Positions 13,106 to 24,440 of a stretch of 64,000 bases of DNA are shown piece by piece. Within the stretch, counting starts at the first letter, position 1. Each line of letters begins with the position of its first letter. Below the pieces are notes generated by a model. The model was not told the DNA's origin. It ran no database searches and worked only from the letters and a program-made list of their open reading frames with translations. Source of the stretch: Mytilus galloprovincialis (lineage: Eukaryota > Mollusca > Bivalvia > Mytilida > Mytilidae). The position numbers and the translations under genes are program-made. The DNA is taken from NCBI RefSeq assembly GCF_965363235.1, contig NC_134844.1, positions 57,098,872 through 57,162,871 on the forward strand, read 5' to 3'.

Positions 13106-15905
13106 CTATTGCTGAAACCAATGTCAAAAGTAATTAAATTAAAGTATTTATCATTACTGCACGTTCAAGAAAAGTATGAAAAATCATAATAACTTTCAGC
13201 TTACTTTTGTCTAGGGAATTTTTATATGATTTGCAAATGACTTATTTGAAGCATGGATTTATTAAGAGATAATATTTGTGTGACTGTTGTTTTTTCAATC
13301 ATAAATCGAGCATTTTTATCGTTAGTTTTAGGCTATTCGATTAATGAATAAATGAATGGAGTTGGCAGATAACTGTAGCATTTATATATATATTGTTTAT
13401 TGTTTTTAAATAAACTTTGTTTTTGCTATAATAAGCTGAAATACCCTTTCTTTAAGTCATTACTATTGCAAGACTCAGAAAGGTTAAGTTTTCATTAAGT
13501 ACGTTTTCAAACTTTACCACGACACATTACTATTTATTATTTTTGTTTCTACAAGAAAAGGGTGTTTTTTTTCTCCAATAATTGCAAAATTTCTGCTATG
13601 TATCGAGTAGTCACTTTTTAAACGCATAATTTAGCATGTTGTTTTGTTAAAAAGAACATTTTTTCTATGCGGGCAGAGTATTGAAATGCTATTTGGGTCA
13701 TTTTCAAAAAATGTCGAATTTTGAAATTGAAAAAATTATTGAACGTTTCTTATTCAAACAACCCTCTACATAAGCAAATCAAAACAAACAGTACTTTGAG
13801 AACAACATATTAAAAGATGCAATCTTAACAAGAATATCTTGAAACATTTTTTGATCGGTGGTACAATATTTTGTGTATCCTGTTACCATTTTCAAAAGAA
13901 ATTTTGGGTTATTAAGAAAAGGTTTAGATAAAATGTTAAGCTTGTTTAACGTAGCCAATAAGTTGGTTTTCAAGAGAATAGTTTCTATATATATTCAATC
14001 TGTAAAATAATAGATTGTTTTCCAATTTTCCAGGTTGTACTGAAAAATGCCTCTAAAAATAGGTTTTCAAAAGTTGTAAAACTTACCATCAGTAATGCAA
14101 GTCTAAAATAGCAATTTATTTTGTTCGGCATTTTTTCACCCTTTCAAATAAACCCAACATCAACTAAATCCATCATAAGTTAGTTTACTTTTCTCTTTAT
14201 TTCATTGGTAACATGAACAGACGTTTCTGATATATCACGTTATAAAAGTCAATCCTGTTACCTTTTTGTCTATCCTGTTATCGATATCAGTATTGCACCT
14301 GCAAATACTTAATTGGGAATATATATATTTTATTGTGAAACTACCCCTTTACAATTGGGAAGATTCAGACACTATAACCTTAAGACGAGTTCAAACAATG
14401 AAACCTTTCATTCGTTTTGAACCTATGTGTTAAGATAAAAAAGTTAACGACGTTTTTGTCTACAATTGTTTTTGTCTACAATTGTCTATCCTGTTACTGT
14501 TACCATAGCAACCATAGCAGCAGGATAGACATAACAGGATAGACAAATTTCTTCGTTTTTGATTGCTGTTGTGAAATAACTACTCCCTTTGGTGAAATGA
14601 TTATGGTTTTCTATTGTGAATTGTTTTCCAACATGTTATTGCAGAATTTACAAGCATACTGTTGGTGTAATTAATCAAAAGTGTTGGTAACAGCAGACAT
14701 GAAAAAAAGTACACTCTATTTTTTTCACAAAATGTCTTGAAATTTCTTTCCTCTTCACTGTCGTTCAAGAAACAATGCGTTTTAAATGTTAAGATGACTT
14801 TGTACTTTTGAAATCAACACTGACTGATTCAATATTCAAAGGGAGAAAAATTTAACGGCTGATTTAAGTAGCGGTACATGTAACAGGATGGACATGAACC
14901 TCCCGTACGCTGATTTAATTTAGTTTGTAGATAATATGTTACATACAATGATAAAGAAGCTACGATTTTTCGTTAGAGTAATAATAAACGTTTTTAAAAA
15001 GTCTCTTTTGCAGATATAAAGGCGATCAGAAAATCGGGAAAAAATTATTTAAATTGTGTTTTTCTGACACTGTACGCACACAAATACCCCCAAAATCGGC
15101 CTTAAATGCAGTTTAATCTGATCAAAATAGACGTAAGGTGTGTTTATTATTAATGTTCTGAATCACAAATCCGACAAGCTTTCATTTAAACCGATACAAC
15201 TGAAATTTCCATTAGAAATACAAATTTTAACATGGGTGTACTGAAAATTCGACATTTAAAAAAAAAAAAAATGGTACGAACATCTTTAGAATTACGCCCC
15301 CGCTAAACGCAAGTCTTCATGTATCAGCTCTGGATGTCCCAGTGAAGACAATTTTTTTTTGAAATCTTACATAGAAATAATTGAAGTACAAGGTTAACAA
15401 CATGGGGAAAAAAAAGAAATCTGAAGCACATCTTGACAGTCACTGAGTCACTCGTCTTATGAGCTTCATGAACAAAAGCCGTTCTTTTTTCAAGTTTGTC
15501 AGCAACGTAACAAAACCGAAGGGGAGCAGTTAGGCACAAAAATATCTACATGTATTTAACTAACTTTCACAAACTGAAATGAAGTACTGCCAGTCACTCA
15601 TCTTACCGCTGCGCCACAGACACCATTGGCAAAAGTTATTAAATTTAAGTATTTATCATTACTGTACTTTAATAAGACAGCAGCCTAGCTTCAAAATTTG
15701 ACTACAAGATATCTATTAGGATGTTTAACAATAAAGTTACATTGGGTAAACGTCAATGAGACGACAAACTAGCATTTTTATCGTTAGTTTGAGACTTTTC
15801 AATAAATGAATATTAAATGAATCGAGTTGACAGATAACTGTAGCATTTATTGGTTGTTGTTTTAATAAATTTAAAATGTACTTGTTTGCTATAAATATAT
15901 TTTAT
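13106..15905. repeat. Diverged, interrupted edge of the tandem array
   Basis: Pieces of the same unit continue but are clearly older. 13106-13697 matches the start and middle with a large internal deletion near 13439. 15266-15590 resumes at ATGGTACGAACATC and runs to the unit end. 15590-15905 holds a decayed tRNA-like junction and a further shuffled fragment. A 1.57 kb insertion separates the first two parts. Confidence 0.8.
13698..15265. mobile_element. 1.57 kb insertion with short inverted ends
   Basis: This block interrupts a diverged satellite unit between GCTATTT and ATGGTACGAAC. Near its left end AAATGTCGAATTTT (13709-13722) is repeated in inverted orientation near its right end (15244-15257), next to poly-A. 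It contains seven copies of a word close to TGTCTATCCTGTTACC, in both orientations, at 13872, 14251, 14268, 14483, 14520 (rc), 14532 (rc) and 14880 (rc). I see no convincing coding sequence. It is a candidate non-autonomous DNA transposon; no superfamily is assigned. Confidence 0.55.
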
Positions 15906-16216
15906 CTGTAATCCAGTTGTATTATTTGCCGCTGGACATGGAACGTTCAATTCTACATATTACTTTCGTAAACGGGATTCTGTTCCTGAGCCATATGTAC
16001 ATGTGCACCCATTTTTTAGTAGTAAAATTGATAAAGGAAATGGGGAATGTGTCCAAGAGGCAACAACCCGACCATAGAAAAAACAACAGCAGAAGGTCAC
16101 CAACAGGTCTTCAATGTAGCGAGAAATTCCCGCACCCAGGGCGTCCTTCAGCTGGCCCCTAAACAAATATATACTAGTTCAGTGATAATGAACGCCATAC
16201 TAATTTCCAAATTGTA
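15906..16216 (+). repeat. Dispersed mussel repeat, family A (5' part)
   Basis: From about 16037 the sequence GGGGAATGTGTCCAAGAGG starts a stretch ending in CTAATTTCCAAATTG. It is nearly identical to 37990-38168 in the same orientation. Short reading frames here are shared shadows of the repeat, not genes. Confidence 0.8.
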
Positions 16217-16284
16217 AGTATTTATCAACCCAGAACGACCACTATTACACGAATAATTACCTATTGTGTTTAATATATAAAAAA

Positions 16285-16395
16285 GAACATTTTGTATGAT
16301 TGCCAATAAGACAACTATCCACAAGAGACCAAAATAACACAACAATTAACAACTATAGGTCACCGTACGGCCTTCAACAATGAGCAAAGCCCATA
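16285..16395 (+). repeat. Dispersed repeat, family B
   Basis: Starts TGTATGATTGCCAATAAGAC and continues through CCGTACGGCCTTCAACAATG. Related copies are at 28445-28575 (+) and about 30590-30650 (-). Confidence 0.8.
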
Positions 16396-17159
16396 ACTTG
16401 ATGCACTAAGCTTTCTTACCATGCACTAAGTATTTTCCACAAAACATTAAACAAATAACTTTCAATCAATCCTAAAGTTCCACAATTAGTGCCCATGTTA
16501 TATATTAAACACTGTTGAAAATGAATACATTAAAAAGAAAATACCACCAAATGACCTGGGAATCTATATTCTGGATTGTGTGTCAATGTCAATCTGTTTT
16601 CTGATAATGTTCTAGACACTGTGCAATATAGAGCTAGAGCAATATTTAATTGCATCTGAATTTGTTAAGGGTATATGTTATTGACATCTTCGTGTTGTTG
16701 TTTTTTGTATTGTCATTGTCAATAGATTGCTGTCTTATTGAAGAATCCCCGGCCCAAATCGCAATGTATTCTTATATATTTGGAATAAATCATAACCCAT
16801 TGGTAGCCAAACACAGATAATGGGGTCAATTACTCTGCCGAGAATTAATCAGAAAAGGCCTTGGAAACAATTAAAGGATATAATAATAGTACGGATATTG
16901 TTATTGGTTAGAGTGTTCTATGGTTCTCTGCGGGTACTTCGACTTTCGCCACCGAAAAACAAGAACTGGCCAAATATTGTTTAAAGGGGTGTTAAAACCA
17001 AAACTCCCGACAGGTCAAAGAATCATTCCACATGAATGTAGAGCTTGGTTGATATTTTTATTGTTCAAAGTTGTTGGTTCACAATTTCGAATAAAGAGAA
17101 CAAAGACCTGATTAGCTTAAGTAGTCGAAAGCAAAATGGCCTAGAAAAAAATGAAAAAT
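16396..17159. other. Intergenic stretch, nothing recognised
   Basis: AT-rich sequence with no recognised repeat or coding signal. A 63-codon frame at 16920-17111 has no support. Confidence 0.5.
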
Positions 17160-17176
17160 GAATAAAATAAGCAGGA

Positions 17177-17182
17177 TTTATT
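17177..17182 (-). terminator. Poly(A) signal of the six-cysteine peptide gene
   Basis: Minus-strand AATAAA (plus-strand TTTATT) about 260 bases past the stop codon. It is the first canonical signal seen downstream, so it implies a 3' UTR of about 0.28 kb. Confidence 0.55.
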
Positions 17183-17441
17183 TACAGTATAAAAATAAAT
17201 TATATTGTATCACATACATATAAGACATTGAACAAAGAACTCAACCTTTCATGTCGAACAATAAAATAATAACAATATATAATAAAAAAAAGTCTCAATT
17301 TTTCAATTCAGTTCAATGCAACAAACAAACTTGGTGTAATGTAGTAATACATTGATAGTCGTTATAAATATCCAGTAACACAAATCGTATATCGGACCTA
17401 TTTTATCCAAAATAGTCCTCGTCAAATTCGAAAGTTAAGAT

Positions 17442-17672
17442 TTACACATGGAATAGCTTCCAGTTCACGCTCCTTTTTCTAGATGAACATGGTTTCATGC
17501 AGTGCAGCATGTGTGCAGTTGCCTTTTCTACGCAGGCGTCATTTGAACCTCCATGGGCTTCACAGCTGTTTACATCATCTTGATATCTGTGTGCGCAGTT
17601 TGTCCGACATGTTGCAAATGCTGTACCGATAAGAAAAATAACTGCAACAAGAACTAACACTTTCCTCTCCAT
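17442..17672 (-). CDS. Secreted six-cysteine peptide precursor (76 aa)
   Basis: Family not recognised by name. Residues 1-20 form a clear signal peptide: basic ERK start, hydrophobic core, then AFA before the likely cut. The mature part has six cysteines at 22, 26, 37, 47, 58 and 62, spaced C-x3-C-x10-C-x9-C-x10-C-x3-C. This symmetrical CxxxC...CxxxC layout suits a disulfide-pinned helical hairpin. A basic stretch SRKR (64-67) near the C-terminus could be a processing site. Three bases separate the ATG from a strong acceptor (TTATTTTTCAG), so the whole coding region lies in exon 2, with a noncoding exon and TATA box upstream at 19.16-19.24 kb. Mussels express many small cysteine-rich secreted peptides, so a host-defence or other extracellular role is plausible, but nothing here fixes the activity. 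Confidence 0.82.
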   Translation of the reverse strand: MERKVLVLVAVIFLIGTAFATCRTNCAHRYQDDVNSCEAHGGSNDACVEKATAHMLHCMKPCSSRKRSVNWKLFHV

Positions 17673-17675
17673 TTT

Positions 17676-19159
17676 CTGAAAAATAAAAGCGAAAGATAAA
17701 ATAACAGAACATGCAAATGTATAATTTTATATCAAAATAATGCGCTAACGCATACAAATTATTAAAAAAATAAAATAAAAAAATTGAAGTTAATCCAGTC
17801 TTCACAAAGTTATATTTTTACCGACAAATGATGTGGTTAACATTTCATGGATGTAGTTTGCCTAACTTATTTGGTGGCAACTATGTCATGCTAATTTAGT
17901 TCAGACAAATTAACAAAAGTTCAAATGAACAGCAAGAATGTTTCAAATTGACTGTCAATGAAAAACACCCGTTAAATTGGATAAGGCTAAAGTATCGCTT
18001 AGGAACGTTATGGACAACAACAAAAAAACTGTTGCAAGTGCATGCATTCGCCCAGTTTCGACCAAAAGTTATTGTGTATTTACACATCACACACAATCAA
18101 TCGGACACCCTTATTTTTTTTAAGAATTGATTTAGCTGCCAGGTAGGTACTATATTTCAATACCCTAGTTCACCCATTGAAAGTTTTGGAAATTAAATCC
18201 CAGTAACAGAAGTGTGGTCTATCAAAATGACTAATAAATAAAAGCGATTGCATAAATAAAAATAAAAGCTTCATAGTTGCATTTTTTCTCCGACACACAA
18301 TGTGAAAATTGAAAATCTTTTCATTGACATTCTTTTTTAATGCTTCAATACAAATCTTAAGTGTTGTTTTAAAATAGCACTTTCTCTATCAGCAATTATA
18401 ACCACATATTTCCAAATAACATTTGAAGTTATAAGTCAAAAGATACAAAATTAATGCAACTTTTCTTTGTCGCAAGAATAAATATGCGTTTTTTGGGGTT
18501 GTAAAATTGAAGTTATACGACATTGCTTTTCTTTATATCAAAATAAAAGCACACATACTATATAAGATTCTAGACGGGGTACGTACAATTATGACGCATA
18601 ATACATACCTAGAAAGAACATTCTTAGTAACAATTGTGCCAGTATATTTCGATGATAAAACCTATGCACATGTAACATGTATAAGGTGTACAGTGTATAT
18701 CAAAAAAGGACAAAACACACTAACAAGAAGGAATAACACAAAAGTTATGAAAATGTTGTTGAGGTCAATATCATCTGTTGCGATAATAGAAAAATATCCT
18801 TTTTTTCTATTTTGTACAAGTTAAAACCATTTTTAAGCAATATTTTGTACAGGTTATAACATGTATGAGGTACTGTGGTACATGTTATAACTTGTATTTT
18901 TGCATTATACAAGTTATAACATGTACAATATTTTTGTACATGTTATAACCTGTACAAAATCGCAACTTGTACACGACATATATATGCAATTGACCGTTTA
19001 CAAAAATCTGTAGTTTTGGAGAAAAAAGCGCTAGAAACCGCAAAGAAAGAAAATGAGGTCTCCAATTTCATTAATGTAATGTTCAATGTGATTAAATCTT
19101 AACTATATTTTTCTGAAAGACAAATGAAATCTTAATGGAATAAGAAATAATGTACTTAC
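17676..19159 (-). other. 5'-UTR intron of the six-cysteine peptide gene
   Basis: Inferred minus-strand intron of 1484 bp, with donor T|GTAAGT at 19159 and acceptor TTTCAG| at 17676. It holds a 162 bp array of nested palindromes (18813-18974). Plus-strand frames inside it have no coding support. Confidence 0.65.
18813..18974. repeat. Nested palindrome array A (GTTATAAC core)
   Basis: Four near-perfect 20 bp palindromes of the form GTACATGTTATAACCTGTAC lie at about 18847, 18878, 18907 and 18936. They are flanked by half-words TTGTACAAGTTA (18813) and AACTTGTACAC (18964). The array is itself an inverted repeat: the second word is the exact reverse complement of the third, the first matches the reverse complement of the fourth apart from one end base, and the half-words mirror each other. 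It lies within the intron of the six-cysteine gene. Confidence 0.9.
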
Positions 19160-19205
19160 AATTTCTTCTGCTTTTTGTGTATAAACAATATAATAGTGTC
19201 CAGTT
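19160..19205 (-). other. Noncoding first exon of the six-cysteine peptide gene
   Basis: Inferred 5' UTR exon. Its 3' end is set by a strong donor (GAAATT|GTAAGTA on the minus strand). Its 5' end is estimated at about 30 bases downstream of the TATA box, so it is approximate. Confidence 0.6.
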
Positions 19206-19230
19206 TTGACTTTTATCTGGCCCCTGACCA

Positions 19231-19240
19231 GTTTATATAG
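19231..19240 (-). promoter_or_regulatory. TATA box of the six-cysteine peptide gene
   Basis: Minus-strand CTATATAAAC, placed so that transcription would start near 19205 and run into the noncoding exon. Confidence 0.6.
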
Positions 19241-19859
19241 TAATTTTATTAGCCGCTAATCTCAAGTGACCAGATAACACTCAGATGAAGATTGGAACAT
19301 TAAGGCGTATACTTATACTAAAAAAGTATGACGAGAAAACCGCACCAACGTGTCAGCAAAAAAATCAATTAAATATTGTTACTTGTGCGAGTTAAAAAAA
19401 AATATTAGTGGAATCACATGATAAGAAATAAAGAAGCAGTTGGGGTGACCACCTGTTCAGATGACAATTGTCCACGAAGTAAAAGAGAACAGAATACAGT
19501 GTTGTTTTTTTTTTAAATTCATTACCGGAATTTTCTTCTAGTTCAGCAAGCCTTTAAGTAAGAAAATTGGTTCAATTTTAGAAATATATTTCGTACAAAT
19601 CTCAAAGAAGTGTAAAAATATCTAACAACAATTTGATTATGATACTATTCAATACACAAAGAAAATAAATCCAATTGATTTTGAAAGGGGGTCGTGTTTA
19701 ATGTTCCGAAAAAAAGAATGAAAAAAAAATCAAGATTCTGAGATGAACACATTCTACGGATATTTTCGATGAAGGCACTAGTAACGTCGAGATATGTTTG
19801 GTTTAGCACTATTAGGTCCCTATATTACTCTAAATTTTTTTGTATTTTTATAATCATAG
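19241..19859. other. Upstream intergenic stretch
   Basis: AT-rich flank of the six-cysteine gene promoter. No repeat family or coding signal recognised. Confidence 0.5.
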
Positions 19860-20290
19860 ATATAGTAAGATGTGGTGTGAGTGCCAATGAGACAACTCTC
19901 CATCCAAATAACAATTTAAAAAAAAGTAAACCATTATAGGTTTATGTACGGCCTTCAACACGGAGCCTTGGCTCACACCGAACAATAAGCTATAAAGGGC
20001 CCCAAAATTATTAGTGTAAAACCATTCAAACGGAAAAACCAACAGTCTTATCTATATAAAAAAAAATTAAAAAAAACGAGAAACACGTATAAATTACATA
20101 AACAAACGACAACTACTGTACTTCAGATTCCTGACTTTGGACAGGTGCAAACATTTGCAGCGGGATTAAACGTTTTAAGGGATCCAAACTGTCTCCCTTT
20201 CTCTGAAACAATAGCATAACATCACAACATAGAAAAAATACACGATAAAATATCAATTGGCAGTCTTAACTCAATCAAAAAAGATACATG
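19860..20290 (+). repeat. Dispersed repeat, family B-long
   Basis: Contains GTGAGTGCCAATGAGACAAC, then TACGGCCTTCAACACGGAGC, AGGGCCCCAAAATTATTAG and GGACAGGTGCAAACATTTGC. The middle part also occurs at about 59440-59680, in the same order. A high-copy mussel repeat, noncoding here. Confidence 0.8.
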
Positions 20291-22780
20291 CACAGTTTGC
20301 AAGATGCTTTTTTCTAGTATCTGAGTATATGTTTTGAAAAACGTTTGTACAATCGCGGTTAAGCAGTCAAGAGCTGCGTCATTCATGATTTTGACAACTT
20401 CACCGATTAATAGTGTCATTGTTTCAGATTAATTCGGGTCAATCTTTTGCGTCAGTCGTTATAATTTCTTTTGAAATATTCTCTAAAATTAGTTAGATGA
20501 AATCAAAATAAATAGTACGCAAGATTAGATACCGTCGTTGTTGACATATAGTTTCGGATTTAGATTTTCACAATTAGGTACAATAGGAATCATTATAGTC
20601 AGATATAAGACATTAGTGATACCCGTGTATTATGCACTTAGTCTAGGTTCGTTATTTTTTGTACATATGTAGTTTGGATAATAATGTTACGTCTGTCAAA
20701 ACATGTTTTCCTCCGACCTGAAACAAAACTCATACGAAGATAATCCTCTGTGGTTTCCTTCATCAACTGAGTGATAGATAAACCCATGATTTCATTACCG
20801 CACATGGACACGCAAGGCACAGCCGTTGTGAATATTAAAGCTTATGTAAGCATAAAAACAGTCAAATATCATTTTTTGTTTGTTTTGTTTTCGTTGGTAG
20901 CAGTATTCAGTAGATGAAACAGTAAATCTTTTAGAAAAAAAAATAGGTTGAGACAAAGAAAAGATGAGATGGAAATCAAATCATGTAATACGACACAGAA
21001 TGAGATACATAATAGAAAAAAGGGTATGGGTATCCTTAAAAGTTAATGACTCACATCAGTGCGTGCACACCAAATAAAATATCTTGCAAAAAGCATTGGA
21101 ATAGCGCGTGTGTTGCTGTTTTTCGTATCAAATTTAAAGTAAAGCCTTTGAAATCAACACGGACACGAAGCAACAAAATAAAAACAAAAACAAATTCTAG
21201 CCTTTCTGCAAGTTTAAGACGGCATTAAGTACATGTATCTACATTCTTTGAAAAATTATTCGGATAGAATTTGTAAGATGTAACACCACTAAATCGGGCC
21301 CGGGCGAAAAGAACATACTGGTAGTAGTTCATATTTGATACAATATAGTGCCTATGCATAGGTGAACATATCAAACCATGTAGACTATATGTTGGTAATG
21401 TAGGTAGCAGATGAAAGGCGAAGTAATCGTGCATACGACTACTGTAGAACACATCACATAATCAGAGTGCATGCATTATCGCCCATTTGCACATTTTCTG
21501 GTCTTTTTGAGTTGTTACGTGATATTTATATTTCATGTCTGGAAAAAGAATGTACGATTTTAACTACATTGTATATTCTATATTTGACATAGGTCTATGG
21601 TTACTAGGTTAATTTTGTTTAGTCTTGTGTTAGCCTTAGTGCATAATAATTTTAATGCATATACTTATCACAAAACTGATTATCGTATTGTTTTGAGGAG
21701 CCAAACGGTGCTGCTAAAAATAAATGTCCGATAAGAGGTAAGATGTTGAATATGTCTGGATATTTTTGGGGTTATTTTGAATACATGAAATATTTCCAAT
21801 ATCAATCTATAAAAATTGTAACATTTTACACACTCTTTAAATATATTGTTGTCTGCATCATCGTCCTTCTGGTCCTTGGTGTATACATGGCTGGTTTGCA
21901 ATGATCATACCACATCTCCTTATTCCTTATTTACACAATATCTGTTGATACGTTTTAGTGGTCTCTTTATATAAGAAAACACATACCACAAGAGTTACAT
22001 GTTTTACAAAATAAACTTTAAAAATATGACTATTTTGCTATAAGAGACCTGAGTTTTTGACCTATTTTTGAGAATGTTTGTTAATTGAATTCGCACTTCA
22101 CATATCATTCTGTGAACTAGAGAATTTTAACAGAAGTCTTGAATGAGGGCAAAATTAGCATATATTATACTAACAGTAGTCTACATCATATTTAACATAC
22201 ATGTAGTTATGATCGAAGGTTTTTGCAATTTATGCATATTTAATAGCACCATCGATGAACATTGATAACTACGAAATTAACTGACTGATGTCTTGAACTA
22301 CATATATTGAGTAACTTCCGATATCCAAAAAAAAAAATTAAATTGTTGTTAAAATTAAATTACATTACGTAGTTACAAAAATAAACTTTGACAACATTAT
22401 GTAACAGTGTTTAGAAAAGTAGACTTTCGAGTCTGCGCTGTATTACCATTTGTAATTTTTTGTTGTGTTTTGTTTAATATTCTTGTATTTTTTTCTAATG
22501 AACAAAAAAATATCCACATCAATAGTAATTCGATCTTTCATATGAACTATGCAGATTGCAGTTAATTAGTTAAATAACATGTATTGTACCAATGCAGGTT
22601 GATGTACTTTTGCTGATTATGCTCCCTTCAAACAAAGTTTCCAGTTATAATTGATATTAACCAATCAGTTCGTGCGTCCGTCCATCTGTGAACTATCACC
22701 TTAATGTCTCATAAACGACTAGAAAGATTATGTGATGACTTTACACACTTGTAAAGCACTGCTGCATTCAATGTATATTA
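20291..22780. other. Mostly unassigned stretch with weak minus-strand frames
   Basis: No gene can be supported. Two minus-strand frames (20222-20419 and 20638-20820) have a somewhat coding-like look, with helical residues and polar turns. They lack a connecting splice pattern I can trust, and the first overlaps a dispersed repeat. The rest is AT-rich with no recognised element. Confidence 0.4.
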
Positions 22781-23075
22781 CAGATGAAGGCGGTCCTAAG
22801 CTTGACAAAAGTTAACTTGGAGCAGACTTGTTGACTGCTTTCTAAGTTATCTTGAGAATTTTCAAGCAGACAAGCAATTTAACTTCGTCGTTGGTGGACC
22901 AGACCTACGATCTGCTTTTTAGGACTGCTGCAGACCTTTCGACAGGTCTGCTCCAGACCAGACCTGTGGACAGGTTGCCCCTGACTAGACATGTGGACAG
23001 GTCTGCTTCTGACTAGACCTGTGGACACGTCTGCTTTTGACTAGACCTGATGACAGGACTGCTTATGACAGATTA
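22781..23075. repeat. Palindrome array B (AGACCTGT..ACAGGTCT)
   Basis: Five inverted-repeat words occur in a row: CAGACCTTTCGACAGGTCTG (22931-22950), then variants of AGACCTGTGGACAGGTCT near 22958, 22987, 23015 and 23043. The spacers share GCTTCTGACT. The arms pair over 6-8 bases around a short centre. Weaker relatives (GGAGCAGACTTGTTGACTGC) extend left to about 22830. Confidence 0.8.
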
Positions 23076-23189
23076 TGGTGTTTAAGAGTTTTCATATCAG
23101 ACTTGAGCTATAATTAAATATGTAAACAACATCCGCATTTTCCCCCGTATAGCACACTTCTTTACGCGCTGACTCTGCTAGATATTATA

Positions 23190-23472
23190 GGTCCGTGTAA
23201 TACTTATCAATTCAAAGTTTTAAAAAGTTTTGAAATTTTAGATTTTTGGAATTTTGATCATAGTTTTAAAATATCAAAATTTCAAATTGTGTAAAAGTTT
23301 TGAAATTTTGAAATTTTAACCAAATTATTAAAATATTAAAATTCTAAATATCGTTTATAAATTTGATAGTTTAGAAATTTGATCAAACTTTTAAAATACT
23401 AAACCTAACGTGCAATTTTGATTTTTTCACTTTTTGAAAGTTTGATTTTTTAAATTTTTTATTAAAATATTA
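23190..23472 (+). repeat. Left inverted terminus of the 4.0 kb element
   Basis: Matches the reverse complement of 26911-27193 with few differences over its whole length. Confidence 0.85.
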
Positions 23473-23894
23473 AGAATAGAAAAGGGGCGAAAAGAGGGGT
23501 ACCTGTAAACACTGATGTAAACACGTCTCTGATAACAATCATTCCTAATTATAAATAAATAGCACGAAATATATCAAATCATTTTCAATTACAAAAAATA
23601 ATTATGAAAAGAAGAAGTCGAATTTTTTTTATGAAACATATTAGACATCACATGGGATAACAGTATCCTGAAATTTTAAGGTTGTGCATCTATCAAAAAA
23701 AAAATTTAAAAAAATAGTTAAACCTATATATATATTTAAACCGGAATCAAATAAGTTGATTTAAATCTCTTATATAAGGTTAGTGTTTGAGATAAATAAT
23801 TCAGAGCTATTAGGTGTTCCCAGTGCCCAACATTTAGAAGTAGCAGTGAAAACTGACCAACGCGTAGTAAACCAAATACAAATGTAGTATTATT

Positions 23895-23970
23895 CGCCTT
23901 TTTGACGTTCCTGATGAAGGTAGATCCAGAAAAAGTGCCTCGGTCGCATGCAACTTTAAACGTTTTGTTT
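23895..23970 (-). repeat. Dispersed repeat fragment, family C
   Basis: On the minus strand it carries the words that also occur at 26335-26395, 33700-33780 and 38630-38700, for example a TTCATCAGGAACG-type core. Confidence 0.6.
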
Positions 23971-24087
23971 TCTTTTTTATCGATTGCATGACGATAATAT
24001 ATTACCTTTTATGATTTATTTCAGTTCCAAGAAATGATACGGAAGGAATACTTATTAAAATGTATACTCGTCGCAATGAACGTTGTG

Positions 24088-24440
24088 CTAGGCGTGCTTC
24101 AGCTGGCCTCTAGCCAAAAAAGTGTACTGGTTCAGTGATTATAGACGTCATACTTAACTCCGAAATATAACAATGAACTAAAATTAAAATCATACAAGAC
24201 TTAAAAGGACAGTCGCACCTGAATTGGGACAGGCGCACAAATGCGGCGGGGTCCTATAAGTCCTACAAGTCCTATGTCAGAATAGGAAACAAAAGAAACA
24301 ATGATAAATACAAAAATGCAATTAACAAATGACTACTATTTATAATGCTAGCAGTTACTGCCATAAGCCAGCTCCAGACCTCAATTAAACTAATTGAAAG
24401 GTTATGTCTTCATTATGCACACTCTCTCCCTGTTTTATTT
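24088..24440 (+). repeat. Dispersed repeat, family A (middle part)
   Basis: Shares GGGACAGGCGCA, AATGCGGCGGGG and CCAGCTCCAGACCTCAATTA with the fuller copy at 37976-38545. It is truncated at both ends and diverged. Confidence 0.75.

Noticed and set aside
18507..18824. 105-codon plus-strand gene in the intron of the peptide gene
   Set aside because: The start is not ATG, the frame ends inside the palindrome array, and no domain is seen.
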